From Desulfurococcaceae archaeon AG1 (GTDB taxonomy: Archaea > Thermoproteota > Thermoprotei_A > Sulfolobales > AG1), in contig BEWT01000016.1 in assembly GCA_003116855.1 (NCBI GenBank), forward strand, positions 176,183 through 240,182: a stretch of 64,000 bases of DNA, given 5' to 3'. Numbering within the stretch: the stretch's first letter is position 1; each line of letters begins with the position of its first letter. Positions 26,754-34,096 of the stretch are shown in pieces. A program made the translations under genes and the position numbers. The notes under the pieces were generated by a model that saw only the letters and a program-made list of their open reading frames with translations, was not told where the DNA came from and did no database searches.

Positions 26754-27201
26754 CTGGGTATCCCTGCCTAATACCCTTGCCAGCCTTTTTAGTAAGAGCC
26801 TCTCTACCCCTCATGAGTAGCTCAACAAGGTTTTCAGCATGTTTTCTAGATCTATCTATAGCTATTTTGTAGAGCTCCTCCTCACTCTCAGCCTCATCCT
26901 CATGTACAGTGACATCTATTACGTGTTTGTTAGTCATTAATTGGACATTAATTAGTCCGATGCTGAGGGCTAGGTAGCTTAGCTTGTCTGTAAGGGTTTT
27001 ACCCACCCATCCGAGGGTTATCACTATATCACACCCCTCCTCCTCGATCAGTTTTTTAGCGGCAACAGGTATGTCCTTGATCCCTGGTACTGTGTATCTC
27101 ACGATCTTAGCGTCGGATATTCTAGACTTTATCACCTCGATCACGGGAGAGGCCATATCAACTCTAGAGAATGTTGTATCAACAACCCCTATTTTCCTCA
27201 T
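26731..27201 (-). CDS. ribC: Riboflavin synthase, archaeal type
   Basis: A 156-residue archaeal riboflavin synthase, a relative of lumazine synthase unlike the trimeric bacterial enzyme. It dismutates two lumazine molecules to riboflavin. Diagnostic parts are [14 protein letters not shown] at the N-terminus, [20 protein letters not shown] near residue 37, and [21 protein letters not shown]. The start overlaps ribB by four bases and the end overlaps ribH, so the three are translated together. Confidence 0.96.
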   Translation of the reverse strand: MRKIGVVDTTFSRVDMASPVIEVIKSRISDAKIVRYTVPGIKDIPVAAKKLIEEEGCDIVITLGWVGKTLTDKLSYLALSIGLINVQLMTNKHVIDVTVHEDEAESEEELYKIAIDRSRKHAENLVELLMRGREALTKKAGKGIRQGYPDVGPIRE

Positions 27202-27869
27202 ACGCCTCCCATCTCCTTGAGGATCTCGTCACCCTTGATCAGTATAAGACCTTTCTCAGCAGCATATTTCTCAGCCTTCTCGAGCGCCATGGAGTCGCCC
27301 TCATCGAGCATCTCAGCTATAATAACGCTCGGAGCGAGTCCTAGCTTCTCTGCAATAGCTATGCTTAGCTCCGTATGCCCCTTCCTTCTACCTATACCCC
27401 TGCTCACCAACACGGGAACATGTCCCGGAGCTACAAATTCGCTATAAAAGATCCTTCTAGCCTCTTCAGGAGCACCAGATACTACTAATTCCACAACGTC
27501 GTGGAACCTTCTTATAGTTAGAGCCCTATCTTTATCAGATATGCCGGTTCTTACTGAGAAGTGGTTTATATAGATCGAATATGGCGGTGCATCACCATAC
27601 CTAAGCCTTCTAGACGTGAGACCCGAGAGCTGGGATATCGATGATAGCAGGTCGCTTAGGTAGGGGAGTCCCAGCTCTTTTGCTACAGCTTCTGAGATTG
27701 CGTGGCATATGAGGCCGCCGGCTTCTCTTCTGAGTGTATATATGCTTCTGTAGTCAATGGATCCTGCGTAAAAGACCATATCAACCTCCTCTTCACGCCC
27801 GGCAAAGTCGTAGAGGAGGATAGGCTTTCCAGCCAGCAGATCTCTCCTGACTCTCTCCCAGTCTACCAT
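27198..27869 (-). CDS. ribB: 3,4-dihydroxy-2-butanone 4-phosphate synthase
   Basis: A 223-residue RibB, converting ribulose 5-phosphate to the four-carbon unit of riboflavin. Seen are PILLYDFAGREEEVDMVF (acidic active-site loop near residue 20), RREAGGLICHAIS and DKDRALTIRRFHDVV, and GRRKGHTELSIAIAEKLGL near residue 160. The ATG at 27869 gives the expected family length, which puts the gene's first 77 bases inside the preceding membrane ORF in another frame. Confidence 0.94.
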   Translation of the reverse strand: MVDWERVRRDLLAGKPILLYDFAGREEEVDMVFYAGSIDYRSIYTLRREAGGLICHAISEAVAKELGLPYLSDLLSSISQLSGLTSRRLRYGDAPPYSIYINHFSVRTGISDKDRALTIRRFHDVVELVVSGAPEEARRIFYSEFVAPGHVPVLVSRGIGRRKGHTELSIAIAEKLGLAPSVIIAEMLDEGDSMALEKAEKYAAEKGLILIKGDEILKEMGGV

Positions 27870-28197
27870 CTCTCTCCACTATAACTTTTTCACCACCAGG
27901 TCTATTATAACCAATACGATAGACTATTCCAGCAATAACCAGTATAATGCCTATTATTATCCCAATAACTGTTGGAAGCAGGTTATAGTCCCTCACCAAA
28001 CCGTGAAAGAGATCATCAGACTGTATGGGGATATTTGCTCCTGTATTGCTGGTTATAGCCCCACTGATGGTGACTGGTTCAGCTAGATATACAAGCGATA
28101 CTCCTCCTAGTGGTCTCATAAAAACAGCTAGTATTATTAATACCAAAATGGCTGAGATCCTTCTCCAAATCACATCTCTATGTAGCATTAGCTTCAC
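27793..28197 (-). CDS. Small membrane protein in riboflavin operon
   Basis: A 134-residue protein with a signal-like or membrane N-terminal segment (ISAILVLIILAVFMRPLGG, residues 13-31) and a second helix (LPTVIGIIIGIILVIAGIVY, residues 75-94), leaving about 40 residues outside and a basic C-terminal tail inside. No family recognised. Its start overlaps the preceding small ORF by four bases, and its final 77 bases are read again in a different frame as the start of ribB. The tail (residues 105-134) is less well-formed, so the natural end might be affected by a frameshift. Possible link to flavin export or a membrane flavoprotein is only suggested by position. Confidence 0.55.
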   Translation of the reverse strand: MKLMLHRDVIWRRISAILVLIILAVFMRPLGGVSLVYLAEPVTISGAITSNTGANIPIQSDDLFHGLVRDYNLLPTVIGIIIGIILVIAGIVYRIGYNRPGGEKVIVERDGRLGESQERSAGWKAYPPLRLCRA

Positions 28198-28505
28198 GCG
28201 AGGTTTCTAGATATAATATGCCTGGTTTTATCGCTTTCAACTACAAGCTCTACAGATACAAGTATATCTGGTGGATAGAACTCAACCTCAAACGAGGATC
28301 CAGGTTCTAGATCTTTCATAGGATTCATCCTCTCAGACCCTGTTTTAGAGAGATATGGAGACTCGCTCTGAGTTTTGGTTGTTGCCGATGTGACAGTATA
28401 TCTATAGATGAGAGTCACTGTCACAACCTTTATCTTTTTATTGCTCTTATTAACTATCCTAACACCTCTATTGGTCTTCTCAACAAAGATCTCTGGTGCT
28501 GACAT
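28194..28505 (-). CDS. Small hypothetical beta-rich protein heading the riboflavin operon
   Basis: A 103-residue protein composed of beta-strand patterns (VRIVNKSNKKIKVVTVTLIY, FEVEFYPPDILVSVELVVES), similar to single immunoglobulin-like or pilin-ectodomain folds. There is no signal peptide at the ATG used. A TATA-like TTTAGCTATAAGG lies about 22-26 bases ahead, so it begins the transcript that continues through the membrane ORF into ribB-ribC-ribH with four-base overlaps. I do not recognise the family. Confidence 0.55.
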   Translation of the reverse strand: MSAPEIFVEKTNRGVRIVNKSNKKIKVVTVTLIYRYTVTSATTKTQSESPYLSKTGSERMNPMKDLEPGSSFEVEFYPPDILVSVELVVESDKTRHIISRNLA

Positions 28506-28580
28506 AAGGGTATCCCTTATAGCTAAATATGTTGTAAGGCAAATATCTAGAAGCTACCATGAAGCTGTAAACATTACTTT

Positions 28581-29510
28581 TTACTTAACACCCATTCTTC
28601 TAAGTATATGGATTGCTCCTGCAATATCTAGTATAGATGTCCCCACAGATTTGTATAGCTTTATATCCCTAAAGACACACCTCTTCCCCCTAAGCGCCTC
28701 ACCGATCTCTACTACTTCTATCCCCTTCACGTCATCGCTCTCCTCCAAAACCCCCTGGCGTGTATCTACTAACGCGCATCCAGCTCTCTGAATGGTTCTC
28801 TCATCAAGCTCCCTCACGGGTTTTGGGGCGCCTACTGAAATCACTATCGAGCCCGGTGATAAAAGATCCCCTATTACTACTGGCTCTGACGAGTTTGTTG
28901 CAGCTATAACTGTTGTGGCAGTCGCATTAAGATCCCTTGCTGATACCTGCTCAGCTCCAAACTCTCTAGCAAGATCTCTAGCTTTTTCAGGGCTTCTCGT
29001 ACTTATCAAGATCCTACCGATCCTAAAGAGTTTGGTGAAGACCCTTAGGTGGTAGAGAGCCTGTGTCCCTGCGCCTATGATCCCGAGGGTCTCTATGCTA
29101 TATCCTCCGAGAATGATCTGGGCAAGAGCTGACGCTCCAGCTGTTCTCCAGCCTGTAAGGCTATACCCATCTATCAGAGCCTTTAGATTACCTGTAACAT
29201 GGTCTATAACCACTACAACGCCCTTAACCCTTGGATACGCTTGAGGGAAAATCCCAACTATTTTGACCAGAAACCCCAGTTCCTCGTGAAAGCCTCTCAT
29301 GATCCCAAACCAGGATCCGCTGATAATGCTCGAGACCCTCTCGAAAGCTATATATTGGGATAGGTAAACGTTTCTAATATCCTCCACAAGACCCTGTGGA
29401 TCTACTACTGAATCTACCTCCTCTCTACCTATTATGAGCAAAGAAGCACACCATGGTATATCTGCTCTATAGCTAATAATATCACCTTGCTCATTGATCA
29501 AAACGAGCAA
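28581..29510 (-). CDS. Ornithine cyclodeaminase/mu-crystallin family NAD(P)-dependent protein
   Basis: A 309-residue Rossmann protein with GYSLTGWRTAGASALAQIIL near residue 115, the dinucleotide-binding GIIGAGTQALYHLRVF near residue 142, and SVGAPKPVRELDERTI near residue 225, which together mark the ornithine cyclodeaminase/mu-crystallin/archaeal alanine dehydrogenase family. It could form alanine or proline-type products or reduce imines; the sequence does not decide. Most relatives begin at LLIIGREEVD, where a TTG lies in frame about 24 codons in; the ATG start adds a 23-residue extension with two cysteine-free strands. Confidence 0.85.
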   Translation of the reverse strand: MLVLINEQGDIISYRADIPWCASLLIIGREEVDSVVDPQGLVEDIRNVYLSQYIAFERVSSIISGSWFGIMRGFHEELGFLVKIVGIFPQAYPRVKGVVVVIDHVTGNLKALIDGYSLTGWRTAGASALAQIILGGYSIETLGIIGAGTQALYHLRVFTKLFRIGRILISTRSPEKARDLAREFGAEQVSARDLNATATTVIAATNSSEPVVIGDLLSPGSIVISVGAPKPVRELDERTIQRAGCALVDTRQGVLEESDDVKGIEVVEIGEALRGKRCVFRDIKLYKSVGTSILDIAGAIHILRRMGVK

Positions 29511-29663
29511 TGGTTAATATCCTAATCATGGTCACAAATATAGAATAGACATAGTGCTTGGAGGATTAGGAAGAACAGGTTTGGTGCAGCAGAGTTTATG
29601 CTAAGTATGGATTACTGGTTAACCGAAGCTCACGTATAAGAAAAATGTTTAATTCGGAGCCGA

Positions 29664-29674
29664 TTTATATATAA
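29664..29674 (+). promoter_or_regulatory. Strong TATA box of the poly-Glu microprotein gene
   Basis: TTTATATATAA is one of the best TATA boxes in the window. Its centre (29668) is 26 bases before an ATG at 29694 and 39 before the ATG at 29707. Confidence 0.6.
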
Positions 29675-29706
29675 GCCGTTCTCCAGATATATCATGGGTC
29701 GCTTAG

Positions 29707-29844
29707 ATGAAGAGGTTCGAGGAGGAAGAGGAAGAAGAGTTCGAGGAAGAATGGGAGGAGGAAGAATTCGAAGAAGAAGAGTTTGAGGAAGAGGAAGAAG
29801 AGTTCGAGGAAGAGGAGGAAGAGGAAGAAGAAGAGGAATGGTAA
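29707..29844 (+). CDS. Ultra-acidic polyglutamate microprotein
   Basis: An ORF of 45 codons from ATG 29707 to TAA 29844. After MKRF the peptide is glutamate broken only by Phe or Trp every few residues (EEEEEEEF, EEEW, EEEEF, EEEEEEF, ending EEEEW), so nearly four-fifths of it is Glu. The DNA is an almost pure purine tract on the plus strand. A strong TATA box lies upstream. The most leaderless-like ATG (29694) reads the same DNA in another frame as an Arg/Gly-rich 30-residue peptide ending at TGA, so which product is made is uncertain. No homologue is known to me; possible roles are a nucleic-acid mimic, a cation buffer or a chaperone-like acidic tail. Confidence 0.6.
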   Translation: MKRFEEEEEEEFEEEWEEEEFEEEEFEEEEEEFEEEEEEEEEEEW

Positions 29845-29900
29845 TAGTTCGTGCAAATCGAAGATTTTTGCAGGTGCGGATCTCTTTAACTTATAACTTA

Positions 29901-31262
29901 CTAACCCTTGTCTGTTCCAGCTAGTTTCAACAACTCTGAAAGCCTCTCTTCATACTCTCTGAGCCTTGCTTCTTTTTCGTCAGCGAACTTCTTTACCTCT
30001 TCAGGGTTTGGCGATCCTCTGAATCTTTTTTTCTCTAAGAAGCTCATCGAGTCTTTAAGCTGCGGATATTCTTCTAACAAGCACTTGGATCCTTTCTCCC
30101 TTATCTTGCTAGCTATAATTCTATGTGCTTCTCTATGGGGTATTCTTTTCTCTATAGATAGGATCTCGGCTAGATCTGCTGTTAGTAACTCGGGATCCCT
30201 TGAGATCTCTTCAGATCTCTTCTCATCGATCTCAATGTTACTGAATAGATCGTGTAGTATGGTTAGACCTTCAACAGTGTTATCAAAGATCCTCCAGGAG
30301 ATTCTGTTGATCTCCTGGAAATCCAGGTTATACCCACTGGGTGTGGCCCTATAGATATCCAAGATAGATGTGAATAGCCCCAAGGACTCGCCAACCCGTG
30401 CCCTCAGTATCTCAAGCGTGACTGGGTTCACTTTGTGGGGCATTATGCTGCTTGTGGCTGTATGCTTGTTGGGGATCTTTATGATACCATATCTACTCAT
30501 CGATAGAATTATCAGATCCTGTGTAATTCTGCTTAGGAAAGCTAACAGGCTTGTAACTATGCCCAATGGGAGTATTAGGAAACCCCTGCTCGAAACCATA
30601 TAGAGCGTGTTTCTACTATGTCTGGCGAAACCCAACTCCCTTGCTATCTTATCCCTATCAAGATTCACGGTGGTTCCTCCAACAGCCCCGGCTCCCAGTG
30701 GCATCACATCAACGATCTCGAAGGTTTTTTCTAACAAGGTCAAGTGATCCTCGAGCTCTTCGTCTATGCTGAGCAAATAGTGTCCAAACGTTATTGGCTG
30801 AGCCTCACGTGTATGGGTATAAGCTGGGAAGAGGGTTGATGCATAGATCTTGGCTTTCTCTATTAGGGTTCTTCTTAGCTTTATGAGAAGGATCATTATC
30901 CGTGCTATGTATTTCTTTGTCTTTAGCCTAAGGGTAGCGGCTATATGGTCGTTCCTACTCCTCCCAAGGGAGAACCAGCTTGCGACGCTGCCTATTCTAT
31001 CTTGTAGATATAACTCTATTGCTTCAAAAACATCCTCAGCCTCGCCATATTCTAAGAGTTTTCTTGGCTCTTTTTTAAGCTCCTCAAGACATGAAAGGAT
31101 CTTCTCTCCATCGCTTTTAGGTATTATATTATCATCTACAAGAGCCTTTACCCTAGCCCTTTCTACCTCTATAACCTCTTCCAGGATCATCTCATCATAT
31201 TTTAGCGATGAGGTGTACCAGTTGAGGTTCTCCTTACCGAGAAGGGGCTCTCTATAGAGCGT
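29901..31262 (-). CDS. argH: Argininosuccinate lyase, probable ACG start
   Basis: Last enzyme of arginine synthesis, splitting argininosuccinate to arginine and fumarate. The signature [16 protein letters not shown] is near residue 275 of the ATG form; [20 protein letters not shown] and [17 protein letters not shown] are typical. From the first ATG (31190) there are 429 residues, but the preceding 24 in-frame codons encode [20 protein letters not shown], which fits the normal N-terminus (archaeal ArgH starts M-L/K-Y-R and has a YTSS motif). No ATG, GTG or TTG exists there; an ACG at 31262 follows GGTGA by six bases and would give MLYREP. I annotate 453 residues from ACG, overlapping argG by 11 bases. 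Confidence 0.9.
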   Translation of the reverse strand, partial: TLYREPLLGKENLNWYTSSLKYDEMILEEVIEVERARVKALVDDNIIPKSDGEKILSCLEELKKEPRKLLEYGEAEDVFEAIELYLQDRIGSVASWFSLGRSRNDHIAATLRLKTKKYIARIMILLIKLRRTLIEKAKIYASTLFPAYTHTREAQPITFGHYLLSIDEELEDHLTLLEKTFEIVDVMPLGAGAVGGTTVNLDRDKIARELGFARHSRNTLYMVSSRGFLILPLGIVTSLLAFLSRITQDLIILSMSRYGIIKIPNKHTATSSIMPHKVNPVTLEILRARVGESLGLFTSILDIYRATPSGYNLDFQEINRISWRIFDNTVEGLTILHDLFSNIEIDEKRSEEISRDPELLTADLAEILSIEKRIPHREAHRIIASKIREKGSKCLLEEYPQLKDSMSFLEKKRFRGSPNPEEVKKFADEKEARLREYEERLSELLKLAGTDKG

Positions 31263-32451
31263 TTCTCCTCACCCTAAGGGCTGAGAGGGAGTGCATCCCC
31301 CATATCTCTATAAAGCCTATAGCCTTCTCCTCAGATGGATACCATCCCACGTCATAGCTCGCTATGTTCTGGCTATATATCATATACGGGCTTTTCCTCG
31401 ATATAACAGTTACCGAGCCCTTATAGATCCTCACTCCTACAGAGCCTGTGACCCACCTATTCATCTCGTCTCCCAGAGCCTCAATAGCTCTTCTTGCCGG
31501 TTCGAACCAGAGCCCGTTATATACTAGATCGCTCCATATGGGTTCGACCATCCTCTTTATCCTCAGCTCTCTTGGCGTTAGCACAGCTTTCTCCAGATCC
31601 TCGTGAGCCTTTATAAGTATAGTAGCCGCAGGGGCTTCGTATACCTCTCTCGACTTGAAACCCACAAGCCTGTTCTCGATATGATCTATTCTTCCAACGC
31701 CATGGGATCCTCCGATAATATTTAAAGTATTTATCAGCTTCACGGGATCCATCTTTTCACCATTAATCGCTACCGGGATCCCCTGGCTAAACTCTATCTC
31801 CAGGGTAAGCGGGTTGTCGGGAGCTTTTTCAGGAGATACTGTCCATTTGAATGCCTCCTCAGGCGGAGGGTGTGAGGGGTCATCTAGCTCTCCACCCTCT
31901 ATGCTCCTTCCCCAGAGGTTGTCATCAACGCTGTATTTTTTATTAACGTTGGGAACCTCTATTCCCCGTGCTCTTAGATATTCGATCTCATCTTTTCGGG
32001 TCATACCCCAGGATCTCGCTGGGGTTATTATTTTTATATCAGGATCTAGAGCCCTTATTGTAAGATCGAATCTAACCTGATCATTCCCCTTTGACGTAGA
32101 CCCGTGGGCTATAGCGTCGGCACCAACCTTTTTAGCTACTCTTAACACTTTCTCAGCTATAAGGGGTCTTGCCAGTGCAGTGCTGAGGGGGTAGGAGCCC
32201 TCGTAAAGAGCGTTCATCTTTATGGCAGGGAATATATATCCTCTTGCAAAATCCTCCTTAGCATCTATGGTATAATGCTGTGAAGCTCCTGCCTTAAGTG
32301 CCCTTCTCTCAACATCTTCGAAATCCTCCTCCTGTCCTACATCTACGGTAACTGTTATTACCTCTGCCTGGTATTTTTCTTTTAGCCATACTATACATGT
32401 GGTTGTATCAAGCCCTCCGGAGTATGCGAGAACAACTCTCACGATACACAC
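31252..32451 (-). CDS. argG: Argininosuccinate synthase
   Basis: A 399-residue enzyme joining citrulline and aspartate. It has the ATP-pyrophosphatase loop [20 protein letters not shown] at the N-terminus, [17 protein letters not shown] near residue 115, and [15 protein letters not shown] near residue 190. The GTG at 32451 is exactly 26 bases from the centre of a TATA box, so it is leaderless; a second GTG lies three codons further. It is transcribed with argH; argF lies elsewhere in this window at 43.4 kb. Confidence 0.96.
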   Translation of the reverse strand: MCIVRVVLAYSGGLDTTTCIVWLKEKYQAEVITVTVDVGQEEDFEDVERRALKAGASQHYTIDAKEDFARGYIFPAIKMNALYEGSYPLSTALARPLIAEKVLRVAKKVGADAIAHGSTSKGNDQVRFDLTIRALDPDIKIITPARSWGMTRKDEIEYLRARGIEVPNVNKKYSVDDNLWGRSIEGGELDDPSHPPPEEAFKWTVSPEKAPDNPLTLEIEFSQGIPVAINGEKMDPVKLINTLNIIGGSHGVGRIDHIENRLVGFKSREVYEAPAATILIKAHEDLEKAVLTPRELRIKRMVEPIWSDLVYNGLWFEPARRAIEALGDEMNRWVTGSVGVRIYKGSVTVISRKSPYMIYSQNIASYDVGWYPSEEKAIGFIEIWGMHSLSALRVRRNAL

Positions 32452-32472
32452 CAGGATCTCTTGCCGTAGGGG

Positions 32473-32480
32473 TTTTTAAG
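32473..32480 (-). promoter_or_regulatory. TATA box of argG-argH
   Basis: On the minus strand CTTAAAAA, centred about 26 bases from the argG GTG at 32451. Confidence 0.5.
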
Positions 32481-32514
32481 CCATGGTTGAAGTATATTTA
32501 TCATACGACAATAG

Positions 32515-32574
32515 ATTTATAAATTTATAGGTAATACCAAAAAATCTTTTAATAATAACTAATAACCTATAAAT
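32515..32574. repeat. AT-rich inverted repeats upstream of argG
   Basis: ATTTATAGGT at 32523-32532 and its exact reverse complement ACCTATAAAT at 32565-32574 are separated by 32 bases. Just before, ATTTATAAAT at 32515-32524 is itself a perfect palindrome. The block lies 64-123 bases upstream of the argG start, a position suited to a regulator of arginine synthesis, or to promoters reading away from argG. Confidence 0.4.
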
Positions 32575-32690
32575 AATATTTATAACATACAAACTCAGTT
32601 CATAGTGTTAGGCAACAAGCTCAACTGGCCAGTGATGAGAGAACGATCTGTTTATCAAAATATTAGGGTTTGTTAGATATTTATGATAGG

Positions 32691-32756
32691 AGCCCGCCGA
32701 TCCCACACCTTCTGAGGAGACACTCCCTAGGAGGAAGGGCAGCTCGGCGGGCTACA
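32691..32756 (+). ncRNA. Candidate H/ACA box guide RNA
   Basis: AGCCCGCCGA (32691-32700) and TCGGCGGGCT (32744-32753) form a perfect 10-bp lower stem, followed immediately by ACA (32754-32756). Inside, CCTTC (32708-32712) pairs with GAAGG (32734-32738), and GGAG/CTCC closes an apical hairpin separated from it by TGA on one side and GA-containing bases on the other, which resembles a kink-turn for L7Ae. The two unpaired segments between the stems (32701-32707 and 32739-32743) would be the pseudouridylation pocket. A TATA-like AAAATATTA is centred near 32661, 26 bases before 32687. It stands alone between genes as a GC-rich island. Confidence 0.6.
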
Positions 32757-32760
32757 CCAC

Positions 32761-32809
32761 ATGACGAAGATCATCGGCTCTGAATAGTGATGTGCCTAGA
32801 CCAGGCTGA
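32761..32809 (+). ncRNA. Candidate C/D box guide RNA
   Basis: Elements in exact order and spacing: box C-like ATGACGA (32761-32767), 12-base guide (32768-32779), box D' CTGA (32780-32783), 3-base spacer, box C'-like GTGATGT (32787-32793), 12-base guide (32794-32805), box D CTGA (32806-32809). Archaeal C/D RNAs of about 50 bases guide 2'-O-methylation of rRNA or tRNA five bases upstream of D and D'. Boxes C and C' each differ from RTGATGA at one position. It begins four bases after the candidate H/ACA RNA, so the two may come from one precursor. Confidence 0.6.
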
Positions 32810-33141
32810 TCATTAAAAGATAACATAGCATTATCTATATAGTTCGAATTGATTTTATACCAACTGCGGGTTTATCGCTCTATGACCTGGAGAGATACTG
32901 AGGAGCCTTTAGCTTATACAAGCCTACCTATATTGGGAATACGAGCTGGGCTTTTCGAATTAAAAGAGGAGATATCTTTTACCATAAACTTTCCATAGCA
33001 GGATCAGGATAACTGAGATAAGTTCTAAAATATGTGTTTTCTTGGTATCTGTGTTAGTCTTTGTCGATCTTTCAGTCCTTAGTGTATTTCTTTAAACCTA
33101 TATACCAAATACCAAAACCACTAGCAGTAACAGTGTTGAGC
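32810..33141. other. Intergenic remainder downstream of guide RNA candidates
   Basis: No ORF or further guide-RNA box set was found between the C/D candidate and the 3' end of the minus-strand thioredoxin-like gene. Confidence 0.35.
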
Positions 33142-33711
33142 CTATCTCGCTATTTTTGACCTCACTATAACCTCTAGATATTGAGGTAGGAATTCCTGGG
33201 TAGGTATGTTTCCTGATCGTTGTAGTTGTAAATACTCTTCACCGATGTTCCATATACTCTCTACCCACCCACTTGCGTTTACCTTGATTAATAGGAAGAA
33301 TGGTGATGATGTTACTCCGTATAGTTCGAATGTGATCCTTGCAGCATCATTGTTACACTGCTGAGTGAACCAGTCACATACAACTTCGACCACGGTTATA
33401 TTTCTGAACACGCCTCCCTCACTCTTGAGATAGTTTATCCATTTTGGATAGAATACTTGGCAGTGGGGGCATAGATTGTTATGAAAATATAGAAAGTAAT
33501 AACCAGGTTCTCTCGGTATGAAGGGTCCCTGGATATTCAGTGGTACAAAGGAGTTGTTCTTATACACATAGATACCGTTTGGAATTTTTGAAGGGTTCTC
33601 ATCACTAGGTTGGCTTTGAAGCAGTATATAAATAGCTATTAGGGATCCGATAAGTATAAGTAGGATCGCTATTAAACCTAGACTACCTATGCCTCTCACG
33701 AATCCACCCAA
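33142..33711 (-). CDS. Membrane-anchored extracytoplasmic thioredoxin-like protein (CPHC)
   Basis: A 189-residue protein with one N-terminal membrane helix (IGSLGLIAILLILIGSLIAI, residues 8-30) and an outside thioredoxin fold. The active site is CPHC in YFHNNLCPHCQVFYP near residue 85, then VVCDWFTQQC near residue 112 and VTSSPFFLLIKV as the cis-proline region. The two extra cysteines and the WFT motif are shared with the cytoplasmic paralogue at 23532-24074. CPHC is the DsbA/E-type active site, so disulfide exchange outside the membrane is likely. The TTG at 33711 is 26 bases from the TTAAATTAA box at 33732-33740, so leaderless. Confidence 0.75.
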   Translation of the reverse strand: MGGFVRGIGSLGLIAILLILIGSLIAIYILLQSQPSDENPSKIPNGIYVYKNNSFVPLNIQGPFIPREPGYYFLYFHNNLCPHCQVFYPKWINYLKSEGGVFRNITVVEVVCDWFTQQCNNDAARITFELYGVTSSPFFLLIKVNASGWVESIWNIGEEYLQLQRSGNIPTQEFLPQYLEVIVRSKIAR

Positions 33712-34096
33712 TATGATGCTATATGCTGGGTATTAAATTAAATGTTCATCAATATTCATTGCCCAAGATAATTTTGGGTGCCCAGCACGCTTCCTTTACT
33801 GATCATGTGTAGAATCGTTAGGGTTTCATCCACGTTCGCTAGAGAGTGTTTTCATAGATATTTAAGCAGGACTTTATATATGATTTTGCCTCTGGATGTT
33901 ATGTATCCATATCTAGGTCTTCATTTCAGAAGACGATCTAGGGTTATATTGCAAAAGATCTTTAAATTGCAATGATGATAATGTTTATTATTAATAATTT
34001 GTTCTATAGCTATATATATGTGTTAATTGTATAATTTTACCATATAAGGAGTGGGTTTATAATTTTGTTTTGGATAGAATAGTGGTGGGAACGATT
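33712..34096. other. Divergent intergenic region with promoters
   Basis: Holds the TATA box of the thioredoxin-like gene (33732-33740, minus) and a TTTATAATTTT box at about 34056-34066 for the mutase operon. The centre is very AT-rich (33960-34050). The only ORF (33778-33975) has no coding character. Confidence 0.4.

Noticed and set aside
29705-29842. Purine tract as a CRISPR array or tandem repeat
   Set aside because: No spaced direct repeats or spacers; the GAR triplets follow one reading frame with intact start and stop.
33778-33975. 65-aa plus-strand ORF in an AT-rich gap
   Set aside because: No coding character, no ribosome-binding site and overlaps promoter DNA of divergent genes.
33971-34000. 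ATGATGATAATG as a C box in front of the mutase operon
   Set aside because: No box D (CTGA) follows at guide distance in the AT-rich region.
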